64,000 nt of DNA from Lachnospiraceae bacterium (GTDB lineage Bacteria > Bacillota > Clostridia > Lachnospirales > Lachnospiraceae): the NCBI GenBank assembly GCA_024403415.1, contig JAKSRY010000007.1, positions 22,450-86,449 on the forward strand, given 5' to 3'. Under the pieces are notes generated by a model. The model saw nothing but the letters and a program-made list of their open reading frames with translations, ran no database searches and was not told where the DNA came from. Below are positions 18,483 through 27,629 of this stretch, piece after piece. The position numbers and the translations under genes were made by a program. Numbering within the stretch: position 1 is the first letter of the stretch; the number at the start of each line of letters is the position of its first letter.

Positions 18483-19568
18483 TTGCCAGCTAATAATGAA
18501 AGGTTATCAAGAATTAAATATCTCGATATTGCCAAAGCAATAGGTATCATACTGGTTGTTATTGGACATATCGAAAAGAATCATCTGGCTGAAAGTGTTT
18601 CTAAATTCATTTTTTCTTTTCATATGCCATTGTTTTTCATTCTCTCCGGAATTGTTATTAATATGAAGCGGGAGGAAAAAGAAGATTTTAAGCTGTTGAG
18701 TCGCAAAAAGATAAAGGCTCTTATGGTTCCTTATTTATGGTTCAGCCTGATTTTTATAGTTGTTGATGTGGTGCAGCTTCTGCTGGGATATGCTTCATGG
18801 GATGAGGTTACAGATGTCCTGGTTGCTACAATAACACTTTATGCCGATTCAACATTGTGGTTTCTTCCGGCATTATTAATTGCCGAACTGTTGTTTATTT
18901 TTATAAAGAAGAAACTGAATAAATACACTTATCCGATTATTATTCTGCTCGCTGCTGCAGCTTATGGTATTGAACAGCTTCTTCCGATTACGGAAAAATC
19001 AGATGGAATTGTACCATCTGTTTTACTTCTTATTATTTGCAATCTGCTTAGAGTAATATTACGGGGTATGATTAGCTCGTTATTTGTTTTGGCAGGCTTT
19101 GCTTTGTGGACAATACTCCCAAAAAGCGAAGTAAAAATGATAAACAGATGCCTTTTGATGATTGTCGGAATTGTGCTTCTTGGTTTGACTTATTTCATAT
19201 CGGAAATGAATACGCTTGTTGATCTTAGAAGGATAGAGTTTGGCAACGTTTCGCTCTTTCTGGTTACAGCAACAGCAGGAAGTATTGGAGTCATTCTGAT
19301 AGCCATATCTATATGGGCGCTGAAACCGTTAGAATTTATTGGAAGAAACACACTGATAATAATGGCTTCGCATCTTAATTTCTACATATTATTTGCGGGA
19401 ATGCAATTTGGATTATGGGTTAACAATTATATAAATCATATGAAAAGCTATATTTTTATAGTTAATGTACTTATTGTAGTATTTGCAATCGAATGCATTT
19501 TGATTTTTATAATAAGAAAATTTGCTCCGTTTATAATAGGACAAAAATATGAGGACAAAAAAGTGTGA
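18483..19568 (+). CDS. Membrane O-acyltransferase (acyltransferase-3 family)
   Basis: Predicted to transfer acyl groups, typically acetyl, to an extracytoplasmic glycan. The start of the domain, YLDIAKAIGIILVVIGH, carries the conserved His of the family, and FSFHMPLFFILSG follows. About ten transmembrane helices are visible. The start is taken as TTG 18483, because GGAAGGAG lies 5 nt upstream and the protein then begins directly at the domain. An ATG at 18444 inside the preceding gene would add 13 residues and has no binding site. Probably modifies the product of neighbouring glycan genes; target unknown. Confidence 0.83.
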   Translation: MPANNERLSRIKYLDIAKAIGIILVVIGHIEKNHLAESVSKFIFSFHMPLFFILSGIVINMKREEKEDFKLLSRKKIKALMVPYLWFSLIFIVVDVVQLLLGYASWDEVTDVLVATITLYADSTLWFLPALLIAELLFIFIKKKLNKYTYPIIILLAAAAYGIEQLLPITEKSDGIVPSVLLLIICNLLRVILRGMISSLFVLAGFALWTILPKSEVKMINRCLLMIVGIVLLGLTYFISEMNTLVDLRRIEFGNVSLFLVTATAGSIGVILIAISIWALKPLEFIGRNTLIIMASHLNFYILFAGMQFGLWVNNYINHMKSYIFIVNVLIVVFAIECILIFIIRKFAPFIIGQKYEDKKV

Positions 19569-19616
19569 AAATGTGAATTTAATGCATAGATACACCACTT
19601 ATGATAGAATAGGACC

Positions 19617-20762
19617 ATGATTATATTAAATGCACTCGGAATTCTTTTCTGGATGATATTAATTCCTTTTTGTATCGGTTTTCTGCCGATAAGAATTATT
19701 CCAACCGGATTGAGAAAACCAATATTTATTTATATTACAGGATTTATTATTACCCTTGCTGCGTTGGAACTGACAGGAATTCCGACAGAGCTTATTTTTG
19801 TGTACAATGCATACAGGAAATTTGTTATTGTATTCGGTGCAGTTTTAATTCTGCTTGCTGTATTTGGGGTAATTTCATTAAGAGCATTTCTGACAGCTTC
19901 TTCTCAAAAACTTAATTGTACCAGTGTTAAGTCTTTGTTACGCCCTGAAAAAACATCGCTTAAGTCGCAAATATCTTCAATGTCTTTGGAATCTAAAATA
20001 TACATGCTGATTTCATTACTTTTGATTGCATCACAGATAGTGATGCTGTTTTTGGTGTATTCTAGAGATGCGGATGACAGCTTTTATAATGCGCAGGCTA
20101 CTTCTGCACAGGTGTTTGGAACGATGTACCGCATAGATGCCGGTACAGGATACACGACTAATCTTGATTATCGTCATTGCTTTGCTTTATTTCCTATGTA
20201 TCAGGCATTTATAAGTTCAGCCTCAGGTGTGCATCTTCTGATAGTGGCGCATAAAATAGTTCCCATTGTTCTTATTCCAATAACCTATTATCTTTTATAC
20301 AATTTTGGCAGTGTTTTGTTTCCAAAGAAACAGGAAGCAGCATGGTTATTTGTAATTCTCATTAATGTATTCAAACTGTTTGGGGGAATATCACACTATA
20401 CAGCAGAAACTTTTTTCCTTCTCAGAACCTGGCAGGGAAAATCATTTGCCGGTAATTTTATTCTTCCGGGGATTATTTTCATATTTTTATATATGAAAAA
20501 TAAATCTGATGGCACTGTTGAAAATAATGCAAAGTCAAAAAGCGTAAATAAGTTTGAATTGCTTGCGCTTGCTTTTCTTGTTTTGGCTGCCGGCTCAGCA
20601 AGTTCGATAGCTGTTTTGATATCTGTTGGACTGGTAGGTCTGCTTTCACTGATATTTCTTGTTATAAATCGGGATTGGAAAGCATTCTTCAGGGAGATTG
20701 CAACAATAATTCCGGGTATTTTATATATGCTTTTATATCTCATATGTACTGTTGTTGGATAA
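19617..20762 (+). CDS. DUF6077-like membrane protein, N-terminal part (ends at an in-frame stop)
   Basis: Polytopic protein of 381 residues with about ten helices; it resembles the N-terminal part of DUF6077-type membrane proteins, which look like GT-C glycosyltransferases. It stops at TAA 20760-20762, and the same frame reopens at once and stays open to 21581. Together the parts would make about 654 residues, so this is best read as one gene carrying a nonsense change or sequencing error. A -10-like TATGAT (19600-19605) lies only 11 nt before ATG 19617, so the mRNA may be nearly leaderless. Family name is given with limited certainty. Confidence 0.65.
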   Translation: MIILNALGILFWMILIPFCIGFLPIRIIPTGLRKPIFIYITGFIITLAALELTGIPTELIFVYNAYRKFVIVFGAVLILLAVFGVISLRAFLTASSQKLNCTSVKSLLRPEKTSLKSQISSMSLESKIYMLISLLLIASQIVMLFLVYSRDADDSFYNAQATSAQVFGTMYRIDAGTGYTTNLDYRHCFALFPMYQAFISSASGVHLLIVAHKIVPIVLIPITYYLLYNFGSVLFPKKQEAAWLFVILINVFKLFGGISHYTAETFFLLRTWQGKSFAGNFILPGIIFIFLYMKNKSDGTVENNAKSKSVNKFELLALAFLVLAAGSASSIAVLISVGLVGLLSLIFLVINRDWKAFFREIATIIPGILYMLLYLICTVVG

Positions 20763-20768
20763 ATAAAT

Positions 20769-21581
20769 ATGGCTGAATCATTTTCTGAATGCCTTAAGGC
20801 ACTTAAAAATTTCACAGGGTTGAAGCTACTGCTTGGAATAACTCTAATAAGCTGGATTTATCTTTTTATTAAAGAAAAAAGAAAGGCTGTAAGGGCAGTA
20901 CTTGTCTTTTTACCATTGGTGGTAATGCTTATATTTTTATGCCCTTTCTCAAAGACACTGTTTGATGCCTTGGGACAGGAAGGGGATATCTATTACAGAT
21001 TTTTGTGGATGATTCCTTTTGGAATTATTACCTCTTTTGGAATAGTAAGGTTTGCCGGCAACTCAAGAGTTAAAAGAATAATAGCCTTGCTGGTATCGTC
21101 TCTGATTATTATATTCAGTGGTTCGCTCGTGTATTCGAATGCTGCTTTTTTTAAGTCTCAGAATTTGTATGGAATTCCAAAGGAGACGATAGATATTGTT
21201 GATTATATAAAATCTGTTGATGACCACGAGCGAATGACAATTCTTCCGTCCAGTGATATTATTGCATCAGTCAGACAATATGATGCAAATATGATGATGC
21301 CGTATGGAAGAGATTTTTTTGATGCTCCTTATGGATATGTTAATGCAGTTTTTGATGCTTATGAGAATCCGCAAAGAGAGATGAAACCGATCGTTTTTGG
21401 GAATCTGGTTGAAGCAACACGCAATGCGGATGTTGAGTATATTGTTATGCATATTGCGGTCCTTAATGATGGTAAATTTGAGGAGGCGGGACTGGAACTG
21501 CTGGCCAATATAGATGATCACCTGATTTTCAGGGATCCGGTTATTTCTGAAAAAGTAGCTGATTATGTTATGCATGATTAG
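20769..21581 (+). CDS. DUF6077-like membrane protein, C-terminal part (in frame with the preceding ORF)
   Basis: Continuation of the previous frame: only codons ATA and AAT lie between the TAA stop and ATG 20769. No ribosome binding site precedes this ATG. It holds four or five helices and then an extracytoplasmic domain (about residues 135-270) rich in acidic and aromatic residues. Expressed alone it would be an orphan fragment. Read-through, restart or nonfunction cannot be told apart from sequence. Confidence 0.6.
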   Translation: MAESFSECLKALKNFTGLKLLLGITLISWIYLFIKEKRKAVRAVLVFLPLVVMLIFLCPFSKTLFDALGQEGDIYYRFLWMIPFGIITSFGIVRFAGNSRVKRIIALLVSSLIIIFSGSLVYSNAAFFKSQNLYGIPKETIDIVDYIKSVDDHERMTILPSSDIIASVRQYDANMMMPYGRDFFDAPYGYVNAVFDAYENPQREMKPIVFGNLVEATRNADVEYIVMHIAVLNDGKFEEAGLELLANIDDHLIFRDPVISEKVADYVMHD

Positions 21582-21593
21582 TACATTGTCCTG

Positions 21594-22226
21594 ATGGAAT
21601 GTCGGATAGATCAAAAAGATGTTAAAACGAAAGACAACGAAATGAAAGACAAAGAAATAAAAGACAACGAAATGAAAGATATTAATCCGATTGACGTACC
21701 GGGGGAAAATGAGAATCCGGAAACGGAATCCCATACTCAAAAACTGAATATAGAAGAAAGATTTAGGGACTTTCTTGCAAGATGGCCTAAAATACATGCT
21801 TTCTACCTGAAATATGAGGAAATACTGGTTTATCTTGTAGTCGGTGGTATTAATACAGTTGTTTCTCTGGGAGCAAAATTTCTTTGGAATATTTTTGTGT
21901 TTGATGCACCGCTTAATCCTACTGTTTTACAGCACGTGGTGTTGAGCTCTGTTGCATGGATAGTTGGTGTTGTTGCTGGATTTTGGCTAAACAGAAAATA
22001 TGTATTTAAGAGTCATGGTCCTGCAGGAGTGGAATTCGTGAAATTTTCATTATCAAGAGTTTCAACATATTTCCTGGATGTCTTTATAATGGAAATACTC
22101 GGTCCTGTCCTTTCACTTAATGTTTATGTTGCCACCATTATTTCGGCAGTTGTTGTAACAATATTGAATTACGTATTCAGTAAAGTGTTTGTTTTCTCAA
22201 AGAAAAAAGGTACTAAACCTGAATAA
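21594..22226 (+). CDS. GtrA-family membrane protein with charged N-terminal repeats
   Basis: GtrA proteins are small four-helix membrane proteins that help flip or transfer polyprenyl-phosphate sugars for glycan decoration. The GtrA domain begins near residue 78 (YLVVGGINTVVSLGAKF) and the typical Asn-Arg-Lys-hydrophobic-Phe motif appears as WLNRKYVFKSHG, with the C-terminal FSKVFVFSKKK. An unusual cytoplasmic N-terminal extension of about 70 residues is rich in Lys, Asp and Glu and includes a short tandem repeat. No good ribosome binding site precedes ATG 21594, so the exact start is uncertain. Context suggests supply of a lipid-linked sugar to the GT-C-like neighbours. Confidence 0.85.
   Translation: MECRIDQKDVKTKDNEMKDKEIKDNEMKDINPIDVPGENENPETESHTQKLNIEERFRDFLARWPKIHAFYLKYEEILVYLVVGGINTVVSLGAKFLWNIFVFDAPLNPTVLQHVVLSSVAWIVGVVAGFWLNRKYVFKSHGPAGVEFVKFSLSRVSTYFLDVFIMEILGPVLSLNVYVATIISAVVVTILNYVFSKVFVFSKKKGTKPE
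21630..21679 (+). repeat. Short direct repeat in the GtrA N-terminal extension
   Basis: A 20-bp sequence (AAAGACAACGAAATGAAAGA) occurs at 21630-21649 and 21660-21679, period 30 bp, coding for KDNEMKD units. Confidence 0.85.
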
Positions 22227-22254
22227 AAGTGAATAATATATATTTATATATGAA

Positions 22255-22296
22255 AAACCATTTTTGGCATGTAATCTGTCCAAAGGTGGTTTTTTG
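22255..22296 (+). terminator. Terminator after the GtrA gene
   Basis: AAACCATTTTTGG pairs with CCAAAGGTGGTTT (two G-U pairs), followed by TTTTTT. Confidence 0.8.
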
Positions 22297-22378
22297 TGTT
22301 TGTTTGTGTTATGATAAAGTAGTATGTCTGTGTGACTTTGTAACATAAAACTGACAGAAAATAAGGCGAGGATACCTG

Positions 22379-25012
22379 ATGAAATCAAAGTCAAAGAGAA
22401 AAATATCCGGAAGACCCGTAAGACGTGGATCTGCAGGGAATTATCTCAATGATAATAATAGATATAATGCCCAACAATATACAGATGAGTATTATTATGA
22501 TGCTCCGGAGAACCCAGAGTACTATGACGAAGGATACGACGGAAATTACTATGATGATCCTGAAAATCCTGAGTATTATGACGAAGAATACGACGGGAAT
22601 TACTATGATGACCCTGAAAATCCTGAGTATTATGACGAAGAATACGACGGGAATTACTATGATGACCCTGAAAATTCCGAATATTATGATGAGGAATACA
22701 ACGGAGATTACTATGACGAAAACACGGACAGTAATTCCGGAAATTTTGATAACGGTTATGATACTGCCGAAGAAGACGATGACGATGAGTATGCAATAGG
22801 TGAAAACCCGAATCGTTATCTCAATGATATGCATCCGTTGGAGGATGAGTACAATAATTCATATGCTGATTCAGAATATGACGGAAATTACCGGGATGAT
22901 TACGATGATACATATCAGAATGGTTATTCTGCTCAATACGGAAATGACTATCAGGATGATTATTACGACGACTATGATGATGTTGCCTCTGACAGCAAAA
23001 TTAAAGCATGGTTCAAGTCCAGAACAGTAACAGACTATATGCTTATGGGTGGAGGCCTGATAGCAGCGATTCTGTTTATAATTATTGGATTTACTTTTTT
23101 CTCATCAGAAATGAGTGGCAACAAGCTTGCGGCAAGATTTTCTGAAGTCGGTGCCGAGGTGAAAGATATCGGTATTATCGGTTACGATGGAATAATGGCC
23201 GCTGCTGATGCCAAGGCTGCTAAGGCTCAGGCAGATGCGGCGATAGAAGAGGCTTTACTTGAAGAAGAAATCAGCGAAGAAGGAAGTCTTGAAGAGACTG
23301 CAGCTGAGATAGAGAAGAACAGAACGGTTGTAATAATGACGCTTACGTCAATACAACGTGACTTAAAGATAAAGTTTGTGAATAATGAAACAAAGAAACT
23401 GGTTAAGGGTGTGCCTTTTGAAATCAGTATCATAGATCCGTCAGGAAAGACCATATCGAAGACGAATACAGATCTTGACGGAATAATCTACATGAAAAAT
23501 ATTACACCCGGAAGATACCAGGTAGCTCTTGTTGGTGCAGATGAGGGATATCTGTTTTCAAAGGATGCAGTTGGAATTAATGTAAGAGATACTATCGAAT
23601 ATAAGAAGGTCGATGTGGCTGCGGAAATAAAATCCGAAAATGAGATTGATGTTGCAAAGGAAGACACGGCCAAGAATAATACCGAAGTAGAGTCGACACT
23701 TACGGATACTGTTGAATGGGTAGAGTCAACAAAGACACTGGTATCAGATTCTGATCAGGGAGATATTGTATACGAGGCGGTTAGCAGTGAAAATGTTGCA
23801 GATCCCGGTAAGAGCGCAAATCTTGACATGGTTTTGCTTGGTAAAAAGCATGAACCAAATGATGGTGAAGGAACTCCGGAACCGGAACCGACTCCTGAAA
23901 ATGACCCTGTTGAAGAATCTACGCCAACTCCGGAGGAAGAACCTACACCGACACCTACTCCAACACCGTTAGAATCTCCGACACCGGAGCCTACCCCGAT
24001 AGAGAGTCCGTCTCCTTCAGCTGAAGAATCGCCGAGCGTGAGTCCTTCACCGAGCGTAAGCCCTTCGGTTTCGCCCAGCGTAAGTCCTTCAGCGTCACCA
24101 TCTCCGAGCCCTACGGCAGAGGAAAAAGCAAAGAAGGATACGACAAGTACCTTGAAGACTTTGGATGGTGAAGTGCTTTACGTAAAGGATGGAGATACAT
24201 ATAGAGAAGCAAAGTTTGCGGATTACTATATTTTCAAAACCTTCTATAGAAAGACAACCGTCAATAAAGAAGGCAGCTACAAATATACCGGTTGGCAAAA
24301 CATTGACGGAAATACATATTTCTTTGATAAAAACGGTAATTTCGTAACAGGCGAGCAGGTAATTCAGGGGGCTAAATATGTTTTTGGATCCGATGGCCGA
24401 CTAAGTTCGGGTTCGGGGACTGTGGGAATAGACGTTTCCAAATTTAATGGAAATATAAACTGGACCGAGGTTAAGAATTCGGGTATCGGATTTGTAATAA
24501 TAAGATGTGGTTTCAGAGGTTCTTCTGTTGGGGCTTTGGTAGAAGATGTGAATTTTAAGGCAAACATCAAAGGAGCAACAGACGCGGGACTTAAAGTTGG
24601 AGTTTACTTCTTTACACAGGCTGTGGATGAAGTTGAGGCTGTTGAAGAGGCCTCGATGGTGCTGAGCCTGATAAGAGGTTATAACATATCATATCCTATC
24701 TTTCTTGATGTTGAGCCAAGTGGTGGTCGAGGAGATAAGATAGATGCAGGAACAAGAACGAGAGTGTGTCAGGCGTTCTGTAAGACTATTAATAATTCCG
24801 GATACAGAGCGGGTGTGTATGCGAATAAGACATGGTTTAATTCCATGATCAATACTCCTGATATTGCAGGAAATAAAATATGGCTTGCACAGTATGCTGC
24901 CGCTCCTTCTTACTCTAGGACAAGATATGATTTGTGGCAGTACACATCAAAAGGCAAGGTTAACGGAATATCCGGAAATGTAGATATGAATATTAGCTAT
25001 TTGGGCTATTAA
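22379..25012 (+). CDS. Membrane-anchored GH25 muramidase with Tyr/Asp repeats and Cna-B-like domain
   Basis: Multidomain surface protein of 877 residues. Residues 1-15 are basic; 43-114 hold four 18-residue Tyr/Asp/Glu repeats; 115-205 stay acidic and Tyr-rich. One transmembrane helix (about 222-242) serves as signal anchor, leaving the repeats in the cytoplasm. Outside are a helical linker, a Cna-B/prealbumin-like beta domain (about 325-405), a Pro/Thr/Ser-rich wall-spanning stretch (about 500-580), two choline-binding-type repeats (GWQNIDGNTYFFDKNGNF) and a C-terminal GH25 lysozyme domain (VGIDVSKFNGNINW onward; FLDVEP motif). GH25 enzymes cut the MurNAc-GlcNAc bond of peptidoglycan. Likely a wall remodelling enzyme; role of the repeats unknown. 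Confidence 0.88.
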   Translation: MKSKSKRKISGRPVRRGSAGNYLNDNNRYNAQQYTDEYYYDAPENPEYYDEGYDGNYYDDPENPEYYDEEYDGNYYDDPENPEYYDEEYDGNYYDDPENSEYYDEEYNGDYYDENTDSNSGNFDNGYDTAEEDDDDEYAIGENPNRYLNDMHPLEDEYNNSYADSEYDGNYRDDYDDTYQNGYSAQYGNDYQDDYYDDYDDVASDSKIKAWFKSRTVTDYMLMGGGLIAAILFIIIGFTFFSSEMSGNKLAARFSEVGAEVKDIGIIGYDGIMAAADAKAAKAQADAAIEEALLEEEISEEGSLEETAAEIEKNRTVVIMTLTSIQRDLKIKFVNNETKKLVKGVPFEISIIDPSGKTISKTNTDLDGIIYMKNITPGRYQVALVGADEGYLFSKDAVGINVRDTIEYKKVDVAAEIKSENEIDVAKEDTAKNNTEVESTLTDTVEWVESTKTLVSDSDQGDIVYEAVSSENVADPGKSANLDMVLLGKKHEPNDGEGTPEPEPTPENDPVEESTPTPEEEPTPTPTPTPLESPTPEPTPIESPSPSAEESPSVSPSPSVSPSVSPSVSPSASPSPSPTAEEKAKKDTTSTLKTLDGEVLYVKDGDTYREAKFADYYIFKTFYRKTTVNKEGSYKYTGWQNIDGNTYFFDKNGNFVTGEQVIQGAKYVFGSDGRLSSGSGTVGIDVSKFNGNINWTEVKNSGIGFVIIRCGFRGSSVGALVEDVNFKANIKGATDAGLKVGVYFFTQAVDEVEAVEEASMVLSLIRGYNISYPIFLDVEPSGGRGDKIDAGTRTRVCQAFCKTINNSGYRAGVYANKTWFNSMINTPDIAGNKIWLAQYAAAPSYSRTRYDLWQYTSKGKVNGISGNVDMNISYLGY
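22505..22720 (+). repeat. Four 54-bp coding tandem repeats
   Basis: Four in-frame units of 18 codons (consensus PENPEYYDEEYDGNYYDD). Units two and three are nearly identical in DNA, units one and four diverged, indicating recent expansion or slippage. Confidence 0.9.
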
Positions 25013-25027
25013 CATAAGGAGGTTTGT

Positions 25028-26110
25028 ATGAAAACATACTTGGTTACAGGTGGAGCAGGATTTATTGGATCTAATTTTATTCATTATATGTTCAATAAGT
25101 ATGATAATGAGATCAGAATCATCAATGTGGATGTACTGACTTATGCAGGTAATCTGGAAAATCTTAAGGATATAGAAAACAGGGATAATTACACCTTTGT
25201 CAAAGCTGATATATGTGACAAAGATGCAATTTACAAGATATTTAATGAAAATGAGATTGATTATGTTGTTCATTTTGCAGCAGAATCTCATGTAGACAGA
25301 TCAATCAAAAATCCTGAAGTATTTGTACAGACAAATGTACTTGGAACAGCAGTGATGTTAAACTCTGCAAAGGCATCGTGGGAACTTCCGGATGGTTCAT
25401 TTAAAGAGGGAAAGAAGTTTCTTCATGTATCGACCGATGAAGTATATGGATCTTTGGATGAGGATGGTGGATATTTTTATGAGACCACTCCATATTCACC
25501 ACACAGCCCATATTCTGCTTCGAAAGCATCGTCAGACATGCTTGTAAAGAGTTATATGGATACTTATAAGTTCCCTGCTAACATTACAAACTGTTCAAAC
25601 AATTATGGACCGTATCAGTTCCCTGAAAAACTTATTCCACTTATCATAAACAATGCATTGCAGGGAAAGAAACTTCCTGTATATGGGGATGGTAAGAATG
25701 TACGTGACTGGCTTTACGTTATGGACCATGCAAAAGCAATTGACATGGTTATTAATAAAGGAAAACTTTTTGAAACCTATAATGTCGGAGGACATAATGA
25801 GAAACAGAATATAGAGATTATTAATATTATTCTGGATACTCTTCAGGAGATGCTTGATGATTCTGATCCGAGAAAGGCTTTGGCAACAAAAGAACTTATT
25901 ACTTATGTTGAAGACCGTAAGGGACATGACAGAAGATATGCAATTGCACCTGATAAGATTAAAGCAGAAATAGGCTGGGAGCCTGAAACCATGTTTAAGG
26001 AAGGTATAAAGCTTACTATTAAGTGGTTCTTTGAACATGAAGACTGGATGAAGAATGTTACATCCGGTGATTATCAGAAATATTATGATGATATGTATTC
26101 TAACAAATAA
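25028..26110 (+). CDS. rfbB: dTDP-glucose 4,6-dehydratase
   Basis: Second step of dTDP-deoxysugar synthesis: dTDP-glucose to dTDP-4-keto-6-deoxyglucose. The Rossmann motif TGGAGFIGSN lies at residues 7-16, the catalytic Tyr162-Lys166 pair in YSASK, and the Thr-Asp-Glu triad in HVSTDEVYG. The 360-residue length is slightly above the usual 330-350. AGGAGG precedes ATG 25028. First gene of the polysaccharide locus, followed at 23 nt by the thymidylyltransferase. Also called rmlB. Confidence 0.95.
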   Translation: MKTYLVTGGAGFIGSNFIHYMFNKYDNEIRIINVDVLTYAGNLENLKDIENRDNYTFVKADICDKDAIYKIFNENEIDYVVHFAAESHVDRSIKNPEVFVQTNVLGTAVMLNSAKASWELPDGSFKEGKKFLHVSTDEVYGSLDEDGGYFYETTPYSPHSPYSASKASSDMLVKSYMDTYKFPANITNCSNNYGPYQFPEKLIPLIINNALQGKKLPVYGDGKNVRDWLYVMDHAKAIDMVINKGKLFETYNVGGHNEKQNIEIINIILDTLQEMLDDSDPRKALATKELITYVEDRKGHDRRYAIAPDKIKAEIGWEPETMFKEGIKLTIKWFFEHEDWMKNVTSGDYQKYYDDMYSNK

Positions 26111-26133
26111 TATACACCTGAAAGGGGAAAAAG

Positions 26134-27003
26134 ATGAAAGGGATTATCCTTGCCGGTGGATCCGGTACCAGATTATATCCATTAACCAAAGCAATCAGCA
26201 AACAGATTATGCCGGTATATGATAAGCCAATGATATACTATCCGTTGTCAATTCTTATGCTTGCCGGAATAAGAGAAGTTCTGATTATTTCAACACCCAG
26301 GGATTTGCCTGTTTTTAAGGAACTTCTTGGAGATGGTAAGAATCTCGGAATGAAATTTGAATATGCTGTTCAGGAAACTCCACGAGGTTTGGCAGATGCT
26401 TTCATTATAGGTGAAAAGTTTATAGGTAATGACAGCGTTGCTCTTATTCTTGGTGACAATATTTTTTATGGTCAGAGTTTTTCGAAGATACTGAAGGAGG
26501 TCGCTTCAAGAGAAAGCGGCGCAACTATTTTCGGTTATTATGTCAGAGATCCCAGGGAATATGGAGTGGTTGAATTTGACGAGAATGGAATGGCTATATC
26601 AATAGAGGAAAAGCCCGAAAATCCAAAGAGTAATTATGCGGTTCCGGGATTATATTTTTATGACAATGATGTAGTAGAAATTGCAAAGAATGTTAAACCG
26701 TCTGCCAGAGGTGAAATAGAGATTACCAGTATCAACAATGAGTATTTGAGAAGAGGAACTCTTCGTGTAGAAACTTTAGGTAGAGGGTTTGCATGGCTTG
26801 ATACAGGAAATCATGATTCACTTCTTGATGCTGCGGATTTTGTGTCTGCTTTTCAGAAGAGACAGGGCCTGTACATATCATGTATAGAAGAAATAGCATA
26901 TAAGCGTGGATTTATTTCCAAGGAACAGTTGCTTGAGCTGGCAGCTCCGCTTATGAAGACTGCATATGGACAATACCTGGTTGAGGTTGCCGAAGGCCTG
27001 TAG
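26134..27003 (+). CDS. rfbA: Glucose-1-phosphate thymidylyltransferase
   Basis: Makes dTDP-glucose from glucose-1-phosphate and dTTP, the first step of the pathway. The nucleotide-binding loop [11 protein letters not shown] begins at residue 8; ILGDNIFYG carries the metal-binding Asp; VEEKP-type contacts appear as [19 protein letters not shown]. The 289-residue length is typical of RmlA. It lies between the dehydratase and epimerase genes, in the same orientation and with short gaps. Also called rmlA. Confidence 0.95.
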   Translation: MKGIILAGGSGTRLYPLTKAISKQIMPVYDKPMIYYPLSILMLAGIREVLIISTPRDLPVFKELLGDGKNLGMKFEYAVQETPRGLADAFIIGEKFIGNDSVALILGDNIFYGQSFSKILKEVASRESGATIFGYYVRDPREYGVVEFDENGMAISIEEKPENPKSNYAVPGLYFYDNDVVEIAKNVKPSARGEIEITSINNEYLRRGTLRVETLGRGFAWLDTGNHDSLLDAADFVSAFQKRQGLYISCIEEIAYKRGFISKEQLLELAAPLMKTAYGQYLVEVAEGL

Positions 27004-27056
27004 GCTGATTTTAATATATTAATAAATTATCCGATTATAGGAAGAGGTAATATTTT

Positions 27057-27620
27057 ATGGGAAAGATAACAGTTGAAACATGTGAAATAGAGGGACTTAA
27101 GGTTATTACGCCACAGGTATTTGGAGACGCAAGAGGGTATTTCGTCGAAACTTATAACATGAATGACTTTGTGGCAGCCGGAATTGATACAGTATTTGTA
27201 CAGGATAATCAGTCTGCATCAAAGAAGGAAGTATTGAGAGGTCTTCATTTTCAGATTAATTATCCGCAGGATAAGCTTGTAAGGGTTATAAGAGGCGCTG
27301 TTTTTGATGTTGCCGTTGACTTGAGAGAAGGTTCGGCGACATTTGGAAAATGGTTCGGTGTAGAACTTACAGAAGAAAATAAGAAGCAGTTCTTTATTCC
27401 CAAAGGTTTTGCACATGGATTTTATGTATTGAGCGATTATGCAGAGTTTGCATATAAATGTTCTGACTTCTATCATCCTAATGATGAGGGAGGACTTAAG
27501 TTCGATGATCCTGATATAGGCATTGAATGGCCTTTTGAAGACAAGGATAAATTAATTCTTTCCGACAAAGATACAAAATGGGGTGGAATTAAGGAATACA
27601 TGAAGGAAAAAGGAATTTAA
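27057..27620 (+). CDS. rfbC: dTDP-4-dehydrorhamnose 3,5-epimerase
   Basis: Epimerises dTDP-4-keto-6-deoxyglucose to the L-lyxo form. The catalytic His lies in LRGLHFQ (residues about 60-66) with partner Asp in VFDVAVDLREGS, and the catalytic Tyr region in PKGFAHGFYVLSD. The 187-residue cupin is standard length. The reductase RmlD, which would complete dTDP-L-rhamnose, is not next to it or elsewhere in the window. Followed 9 nt later by the ABC permease gene, so the operon continues. Also called rmlC. Confidence 0.95.
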   Translation: MGKITVETCEIEGLKVITPQVFGDARGYFVETYNMNDFVAAGIDTVFVQDNQSASKKEVLRGLHFQINYPQDKLVRVIRGAVFDVAVDLREGSATFGKWFGVELTEENKKQFFIPKGFAHGFYVLSDYAEFAYKCSDFYHPNDEGGLKFDDPDIGIEWPFEDKDKLILSDKDTKWGGIKEYMKEKGI

Positions 27621-27629
27621 TTTAGAAAT

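Noticed and set aside
22391-22834. Overlapping long frames on both strands with Ile/Val- or Met/Thr-rich low-complexity translations
   Set aside because: They are shadows of the 54-bp Tyr/Asp repeat tract of the GH25 protein.
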